A stretch of DNA of 35,783 nt from contig CAJTER010000041.1 of the NCBI GenBank assembly GCA_910575405.1, forward strand, positions 1 to 35,783. Direction: 5' to 3'. The first letter of the stretch is position 1, and each line of letters starts with the position of its first letter. Made by a program: the position numbers and the translations under genes. Shown piece after piece: positions 31,751 through 35,783 of the stretch. The notes below the pieces were generated by a model. That model worked only from the letters and a program-made list of their open reading frames with translations. It was not told the origin of the DNA and made no database searches. This stretch comes from Clostridia bacterium (GTDB taxonomy: Bacteria > Bacillota > Clostridia > Peptostreptococcales > Anaerovoracaceae).

Positions 31751-31951
31751 TTATTTCTTCATTTTCACTATTGGCTTTCCTACCTTGATTGAACAAACAT
31801 CCGATTTTGCAGCCAAACATGAAGCCTTTGACGCATCTGCAGGAATATGAATGTCAACACTCGTGACTTTATAGCTTCCCTTCCATAATTTATGGCAACT
31901 GAAATTTTTCTTGCTTTTTCTCAGATAATAGTGGAAAGTTTCAAAAAACAA
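31751..31951 (-). pseudogene. 3' remnant of a small secreted-protein gene
   Basis: Only the last 40 or so codons (KVTSVDIHIPADASKASCLA to VGKPIVKMKK, stop at 31751) look coding. No start or ribosome site is present and upstream sequence shifts to AT-rich noncoding. The VTS-V-IHIPA pattern faintly recalls VTQATGVAVKIPA in the protein at 33258-33911, so it may be the tail of a decayed relative. The following 31952-32100 stretch holds nothing I can support. Confidence 0.35.
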
Positions 31952-32099
31952 AAACTTTTTTCAGGCAATCTGAAATGGGAATCTGCTGGAAGCCTGCGTG
32001 CGCTTTGGCGGCTGTGCCTGTATATTACATATACCTGTGATTTAGGGGGAATCACTCAGGGAATGGGGAATTTTTTTGGAAAGCCCCTCTTGTGCTCAG

Positions 32100-32145
32100 A
32101 AAAAGAGGCAGGGAGCAGTAACCTCCTATGCCATTACTTGCCCCC
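32100..32145 (-). terminator. Terminator of the 32228-33152 gene pair
   Basis: On the minus strand GGGGGCAAGTAA with TTACTGCTCCC (11 pairs, one bulge, 32145-32111) followed by TGCCTCTTTTTC. It lies about 80 bases after the stop at 32228. Confidence 0.65.
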
Positions 32146-32227
32146 TGTCAAATAACTCCAAACAAAACAGCAGATATTCCTGATTTTTACAATTCAGATG
32201 TACAGCTTCTTCACTTTTCACTTGCTG

Positions 32228-32644
32228 CTAACGCTCTTCTTGCTGCGCAGGATGCATCAATATATCCTGTCGGTAAGAATCAAATTCTGTGATTTGCAGA
32301 TCCTTGTCGATCAAATATATCTTTTTATAGGAAGGGATGATTTTTCCATAGAGCTGATTGTTTTCATCGTACAGCAAATAATAATTGTCATCACTTTTCT
32401 TAACGGTTCCAGATTGGGTTATCCGGTTATCCGCTTCAAAGTAATCAAATTCATGTATACCATCCTCATAAGCAATTGAAAGGTAAGTAGGCTCTATCTC
32501 ATCGGCTAACATATACGTTCCCTGAATGGGCAGTGTTCTTTCAAGCCCTTCTTTATAGGATGCATTTTTTGCAATAAGCAGGACACCTGAATAAACTACT
32601 CCAGCACCGACTAATATTACAAGTATTATGGATATCTTTTTCAA
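32228..32644 (-). CDS. Single-pass membrane protein with PIxGTY motif (138 aa)
   Basis: TTG start 32644 behind AAGGGGAAAAGCTC. N-terminal membrane segment about 4-25 (ISIILVILVGAGVVYSGVLL), then an extracellular beta-rich part with LPIQGTYMLADE. It resembles the upstream gene product in size, layout and motif (FPIKGTYIQSEG), so the two are paralogues, probably cotranscribed. Function unknown. Confidence 0.65.
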   Translation of the reverse strand: MKKISIILVILVGAGVVYSGVLLIAKNASYKEGLERTLPIQGTYMLADEIEPTYLSIAYEDGIHEFDYFEADNRITQSGTVKKSDDNYYLLYDENNQLYGKIIPSYKKIYLIDKDLQITEFDSYRQDILMHPAQQEER

Positions 32645-32759
32645 GAGCTTTTCCCCTTTCTCTCTTCACTTTTTTTATTTCACCTTTACACAGCGTCCAT
32701 CCACACGATACTCTTTCGTTGCAACTCCCCTTCAGCAATCTAAGGTTACAGCGTCTCGT

Positions 32760-33152
32760 TTATTCCAGATGTTCAACACTATCATATATCTCACCGCTTG
32801 ATTCTTTCCTGTACGTAGCCGTATTTTCCTCATCTATACAGGTAAGGGAGTTTTTGCGAAGTACAATATATTTTGTTTTATGGTTGTTCATCTTTAAAAT
32901 ATAGACATTTGAATCCCCTGTTTTTGCATAAGTGCCTTCCAGAATCTTCCCAAAGGGCTGATAAGAATATACTTTATTCTTATCCGAAAATATCAGGCGG
33001 ACATCCGAATTACCCTCTGATTGAATATAGGTTCCCTTTATAGGAAACCCATTTGTATAGCCATTCATCGTTTTATGCTGTTTTAGAAGAACGGTTGTCA
33101 TGCCCAGCAATACGACAATTAGCAAAAGGAATGGTATTGTAGTTTTTTTCAT
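32760..33152 (-). CDS. Single-pass membrane protein with PIxGTY motif (130 aa)
   Basis: ATG 33152, 9 bases after AGGAGTG; the seven residues before it in the open frame are not supported. Membrane segment about 5-23 (IPFLLLIVVLLGMTTVLL), then FPIKGTYIQSEG and a beta-rich domain (KVYSYQPFGKILEGTYAKTG). Paralogue of the next gene downstream. Such pairs suggest duplication within a strain-specific secreted/membrane island. Confidence 0.65.
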   Translation of the reverse strand: MKKTTIPFLLLIVVLLGMTTVLLKQHKTMNGYTNGFPIKGTYIQSEGNSDVRLIFSDKNKVYSYQPFGKILEGTYAKTGDSNVYILKMNNHKTKYIVLRKNSLTCIDEENTATYRKESSGEIYDSVEHLE

Positions 33153-33210
33153 AATATGACACTCCTGATTCAAATCAATCTCCTTGGGGCAGAGCCCTTA
33201 AATATCCTAT

Positions 33211-33250
33211 AAACACCCGTTCCTATGGTTGTTTGTAGGAGCGGGTGTTT
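33211..33250 (-). terminator. Terminator after the 33258-33911 gene
   Basis: AAACACCCGTTCCTA (33211-33225) pairs with TAGGAGCGGGTGTTT (33236-33250), 15 bp with one wobble, just after the stop at 33258 on the minus strand. Confidence 0.65.
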
Positions 33251-33257
33251 TGTGAGA

Positions 33258-33911
33258 TTAGATGGTTTTAAGCGAAAAATCTGACTGATACCAGACTTTA
33301 CTTGATCCTTTATAGTACACCGATTTTTTACCATTTGATACCTCATATACGATGTACGGCCTACATTTGTAACGATTAGCCAGATAGACAACATAATGTT
33401 TTGTCTTACTTGCTGGAATCTTTACTGCCACTCCAGTAGCTTGGGTAACTTTTTTCCCTGGTGTCGCTGAAAGGCCGATACTTCCATAAGGTGTAGGGAA
33501 TGAATAGCTAAAACTAAAGGATGTTCCCCCGGACCAGTCCACATAGACTGACCCACCATTGGAAAATTGAACACCTCCCGCGGGTTGGCCTGACACCTTT
33601 TTTTTAGGTGCCGTTACTATCTCTGTGTCACCATGAGTGGTCGTGTATGTCGGTCTTCCTGCTGTTGATGCAAATAAAGATATCCCATTGGCCTCGCCTT
33701 CTGCTATTATAGCATCAATCTCTTTTTGCATTTGTTCATCCAAAGCCTGCTCAATTTCACTGTCGGTAAGGCTCGTTGTATATGTCTGTTCACCATTGGC
33801 ATTAACAGAGAGTGTTGGTGCCTCATTTTTATTTTCCCCAACTTTTTCAGTGTTAGCAAATGAACTACATGTCGTTCCGATGGTCAAAATTGTTATAACG
33901 GCAAGTGCCAA
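33258..33911 (-). CDS. Secreted protein, start region damaged or unusual (217 aa)
   Basis: The open frame begins LALAVITILTIGTTCSSFA, a signal peptide lacking its basic N-terminus. A GTG at 33927 starts MNK one base out of frame; removing one A from AATAAAG would join it as MNKKLLALAVIT. So either TTG 33911 is used without a ribosome site, or the gene is broken by one base. After cleavage the protein has an acidic region (EQALDEQMQKEIDAIIAEGE), then a Gly/Ser/Tyr-rich domain (VYVDWSGGTSFSFSYSF) and a basic tail. Role unknown. It is divergent from the PadR module. Confidence 0.6.
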   Translation of the reverse strand: MALAVITILTIGTTCSSFANTEKVGENKNEAPTLSVNANGEQTYTTSLTDSEIEQALDEQMQKEIDAIIAEGEANGISLFASTAGRPTYTTTHGDTEIVTAPKKKVSGQPAGGVQFSNGGSVYVDWSGGTSFSFSYSFPTPYGSIGLSATPGKKVTQATGVAVKIPASKTKHYVVYLANRYKCRPYIVYEVSNGKKSVYYKGSSKVWYQSDFSLKTI

Positions 33912-33926
33912 TAATTTCTTTATTCA

Positions 33927-34031
33927 CTACGGTCTTTTCTTCCCCGGCCCCATTGCCGGAGCTTTATTTCCAAGCCCTGCAGGCTCAAAAATCTCTTTTT
34001 CCTCTTCCTCCCTTGATTGAACACACATCAT
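33927..34031 (-). CDS. Small coupled peptide ORF (34 aa)
   Basis: ATG 34031 begins at the last base of the stop of a 5-codon leader (TAATG), and its TAG ends on the first base of the next GTG (TAGTG at 33927). The peptide runs MMCVQSREEEEKEIFEPAGL then GNKAPAMGPGKKRP. Coupled overlaps on both sides are hard to explain by chance. It could be a peptide product or only a regulatory ORF. Confidence 0.45.
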   Translation of the reverse strand: MMCVQSREEEEKEIFEPAGLGNKAPAMGPGKKRP

Positions 34032-34048
34032 TAAACACATACCATCAT
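34031..34048 (-). CDS. Five-codon leader peptide ORF (MMVCV)
   Basis: ATG 34048 lies 7 bases after a near-perfect ribosome site GGGAGGTGAT and ends in TAA overlapping the next ATG. Its strong site would load ribosomes for the coupled ORFs downstream. Confidence 0.4.
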   Translation of the reverse strand: MMVCV

Positions 34049-34131
34049 ATCCCCATCACCTCCCTGCCGTCAGCAGCCTCTGTCCCTCTTTGTTACCGGA
34101 ACCCCCACTGCTATTTTTTTCTTATGCCCTC

Positions 34132-34160
34132 ATTATACATAGTCCATATAATATTGTCAA
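34132..34160 (-). promoter_or_regulatory. Consensus sigma-A promoter for the secreted-protein unit
   Basis: On the minus strand TTGACA (34160-34155), 17-base spacer, TATAAT (34137-34132): perfect consensus. RNA should begin near 34125, giving a leader of about 75 bases before the first leader ORF. Confidence 0.8.
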
Positions 34161-34183
34161 TAATTATTTTATAAAACATAGTA

Positions 34184-34212
34184 TTGATTATTCATCTTAT
34201 TTTGTATATAAT
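34184..34212 (+). promoter_or_regulatory. Promoter of the PadR/HAAS/DUF6147 operon
   Basis: TTGATT (34184-34189), 17-base spacer, TATAAT (34207-34212). Only 24 bases separate it from the divergent promoter; AT-rich imperfect inverted repeats around 34155-34195 could bind PadR and control both directions. Confidence 0.7.
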
Positions 34213-34239
34213 AATGCTGTATTGGGAAAGGAGACAGCC

Positions 34240-34665
34240 ATGGCAAGGGGCCGGAGCAATTTCAAAATGGGAACGGTTGAGATGATCATTCTCTTCCTGC
34301 TGGACAAGGGTGATTTCTACGGCTATCAGCTGACCACACTGATCAAGCGCCTCTCAGAGGGCAGCTTTGTTGTCACGGAGAGTACGCTGTATCCAACTAT
34401 GTACAAACTGCTGGATCGAAAGTTTATCTCCGATTACGAACAAAACGCAGGCAAGCGGCGTATCCGCGTTTATTACCACTTAGAGGAAGCCGGAAGGGGA
34501 AGACTTTCCGATTTGCTGGAGGATTACCGGGAGATTACGCGGGGCATTGAACGGATTTTGGCCTGTACCGAGCTGGACGAGGGAATGCTCGAAGGCAGGG
34601 CTTCGCAGCTGCCGGATGACGGGGCAGGCGCGGGGAAAGGAGGGACAGATGAGTCAGGTGACTGA
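34240..34665 (+). CDS. PadR-family transcriptional regulator
   Basis: 141 residues from ATG 34240 behind GGAAAGGAGACAGCC. Winged-helix PadR domain: MIILFLLDKGDFYGYQLTTL, then ESTLYPTMYKLLDRKFIS and YYHLEEAGRGRLSDL. PadR proteins usually repress their own operon and neighbours. The C-terminal tail is acidic/Gly-rich. Its last 17 bases overlap the HAAS gene. Confidence 0.9.
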   Translation: MARGRSNFKMGTVEMIILFLLDKGDFYGYQLTTLIKRLSEGSFVVTESTLYPTMYKLLDRKFISDYEQNAGKRRIRVYYHLEEAGRGRLSDLLEDYREITRGIERILACTELDEGMLEGRASQLPDDGAGAGKGGTDESGD

Positions 34666-35035
34666 AAAGGAATTAAAACAATATTTCAGGCAGATCCGAC
34701 TTCTGATGCCGGTCTTTGGGCGGGAAGAAAAACAGTTTCTTCGGGATTTACGGGAAAGCGTGGCGGATTTTATGGAAGCGAATCCTGGATGCTCTCTGGA
34801 GCAAATTGAAGAGCGCTTTGGAGAGCCGAAGGAAATTGCGGCAGATTATCTTTCCAACGCGGCTACCCTGGGTTTGTGCAAAAAGATTTCAATCCGCAAG
34901 TATATCAGGCGGGGGATTGCCCTGATTATGGTGCTGGCTCTGCTGACCTTTGGCATTTATAATGGATTGTTATACAAATTGTATTTGCACGAAAAGAGCC
35001 AGGTCATTGCACATGAAGAAACTATCATAGAATAA
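34649..35035 (+). CDS. HAAS-domain (DUF1700-like) membrane protein
   Basis: 128 residues from ATG 34649 behind AAAGGAGGGACAG. N-terminal HAAS-like region (LRDLRESVADFMEANPGCSL, ERFGEPKEIAADYL) and one membrane segment about 92-112 (GIALIMVLALLTFGIYNGL). HAAS proteins are typical partners of PadR regulators and pass membrane signals to them. The PadR stop lies inside this gene. Confidence 0.85.
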   Translation: MSQVTEKELKQYFRQIRLLMPVFGREEKQFLRDLRESVADFMEANPGCSLEQIEERFGEPKEIAADYLSNAATLGLCKKISIRKYIRRGIALIMVLALLTFGIYNGLLYKLYLHEKSQVIAHEETIIE

Positions 35036-35056
35036 TAATTAAAAGGAGTGTTCATT

Positions 35057-35554
35057 ATGAAAAAGTATTTATCATTTGTGGTTGTAACCGTTATGCTGCT
35101 TGCTGCCGCGCCTGTTTATGCGGCAGATACTTCCGGCTTTGCTCCGGCGGAGTCGGTTTCCATCGAATATCTGGAGGACGGCAGCTATTATGAAACGATT
35201 ATTGAAGATGCCGAAGACCTGCAGCCTGCGGATGCAATCGTGCCTTTTGCGGCGACAAAGACCGCTACGAAATCCAAGACAACCAAATATAAGAATTCCA
35301 GCGGACAGGTGCTCTGGTATGTAAAGGTCACCGGAACCTTCACCTATGGAAACGGTTCTGCAACATGCACCAAGGCGACGCCTTCCGCCGCGTCCAACTC
35401 TTCTTCCTGGAAGGTTTCCGGCATCTCCGGCAGCAAATCGGGGAATAAAGCCAGCGCAAAGGCTACAGGCACCCATTATATAGGATCAGGCCATACAGAG
35501 CCAAAAACAAAGACCGTCACCCTGACCTGCAGCCCGTCCGGCGATTTCTCGTAA
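35057..35554 (+). CDS. Secreted DUF6147-like protein
   Basis: 165 residues from ATG 35057, 7 bases after AAAAGGAGTG. Signal peptide 1-23 (YLSFVVVTVMLLAAAPVYA). After an acidic linker a Ser/Thr/Lys-rich domain follows: YKNSSGQVLWYVKVTGTF, SSWKVSGISGSKSGNK, ending KTVTLTCSPSGDFS. I associate this pattern with DUF6147, small secreted proteins of Firmicutes with unknown role. Two Cys could form a disulfide. It is the effector-like end of the PadR/HAAS operon. Confidence 0.75.
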   Translation: MKKYLSFVVVTVMLLAAAPVYAADTSGFAPAESVSIEYLEDGSYYETIIEDAEDLQPADAIVPFAATKTATKSKTTKYKNSSGQVLWYVKVTGTFTYGNGSATCTKATPSAASNSSSWKVSGISGSKSGNKASAKATGTHYIGSGHTEPKTKTVTLTCSPSGDFS

Positions 35555-35581
35555 ATCCGTATTTTGCTCATCCGTTCCACC

Positions 35582-35631
35582 CGCAAAACGCCCTTCCGAA
35601 AAGCTTTGTTCTTTCGGAAGGGCGTTTTGCG
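35582..35631. terminator. Strong terminator after the DUF6147 gene
   Basis: A 20-bp perfect inverted repeat, 35582-35601 (CGCAAAACGCCCTTCCGAAA) with 35612-35631, 10-base loop. The A/T runs in the stem allow action in both directions. Confidence 0.8.
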
Positions 35632-35690
35632 TATCCTTCTGAGAAAGGCGGCGGCAGCTATTGATGTTAGTGGGTGCTTTTTAGTACCAT

Positions 35691-35747
35691 ATAAGTGTAA
35701 GAGATAAAGCATTTCATCAGTGCTTTACCTTCTGCACTTATTTTTTT
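35691..35747 (+). terminator. Second hairpin with T-run near window end
   Basis: ATAAGTG (35691-35697) and AAAGCA (35706-35711) pair with TGCTTT (35721-35726) and CACTTAT (35735-35741), then T7. It may end an unseen small RNA or catch read-through. GGTGCTTTT occurs on both sides of it (35673-35681 and 35775-35783). Confidence 0.55.
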
Positions 35748-35783
35748 ATGATAAGGGAGTAATTGGTCTGGCGAGGTGCTTTT

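Noticed and set aside
35476-35712. Minus-strand ORF at the window end
   Set aside because: Crosses a 20-bp perfect terminator hairpin and the DUF6147 gene end; no start signals.

Overview
The window looks like chromosomal DNA of a strictly anaerobic, amino-acid-fermenting low/mid-GC Firmicute of the class Clostridia. The reasons are AGGAGG-type ribosome sites throughout, sigma-A promoters, T-box regulation, ferredoxin-dependent 2-oxoacid and aldehyde oxidoreductases, PadR/HAAS and ECF/beta-propeller gene pairs, and a sortase-type surface protein. No rRNA gene, complete tRNA gene or CRISPR array was seen. The species cannot be fixed from the sequence alone.

Layout. Positions 1-1005 are the edge of an integrated element: two nested left ends of an IS3-type insertion sequence, a 5'-truncated basic protein gene, and the 3' half of a tRNA (probably Arg, anticodon CCT) that acts as the attachment site. 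Positions 1063-4602 (minus strand) hold a small ORF and a signalling operon: a frameshifted Rpn-type nuclease gene, a dCache-like histidine kinase, and a response regulator with a DUF2294-like output domain. Positions 5064-6637 encode a secreted SH3-like protein and an MNT/HEPN toxin-antitoxin pair.

Positions 6667-10124 are the metabolic centrepiece. A T-box leader with an ATC (isoleucine) specifier and a TGGT discriminator bulge precedes a four-subunit 2-oxoacid:ferredoxin oxidoreductase whose genes are all joined by TAATG overlaps. This suggests the enzyme is used for synthesis (reductive carboxylation of a branched acyl-CoA to the isoleucine keto acid) rather than only for fermentation. 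Positions 10137-10465 form a compact type I toxin-antitoxin locus: a 27-residue hydrophobic peptide mRNA and a convergent small RNA sharing one bidirectional terminator.

Positions 10900-16176 hold a minus-strand operon (NCS1 permease, M29/NicX-like hydrolase, DUF917 protein) divergent from a PucR regulator, which looks like an uptake-and-breakdown module for an N-heterocycle or hydantoin-like compound. Positions 16241-18694 hold a candidate molybdenum/tungsten-cofactor riboswitch with an overlapping terminator, then a tungsten aldehyde:ferredoxin oxidoreductase and a MoaD/ThiS-like carrier. Positions 18748-20293 are a hipBA locus with a leaderless promoter and repeated operator. Positions 20373-23219 encode an APC permease and a saccharopine-dehydrogenase-like enzyme.

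The rest is accessory. It includes a cell-wall-anchored protein (YPQTG motif), a DUF3791/DUF3990 ADP-ribosyltransferase-like toxin trio, a DUF1847 protein, a GNAT enzyme, and an ECF sigma factor with a beta-propeller partner. From 30.4 to 35.6 kb lies an AT-richer island of small membrane and secreted proteins, several of them damaged, arranged around a divergent promoter with a PadR/HAAS/DUF6147 module. Many genes pair a regulator with a secreted or membrane product, and at least five toxin-antitoxin-like loci occur in 36 kb.
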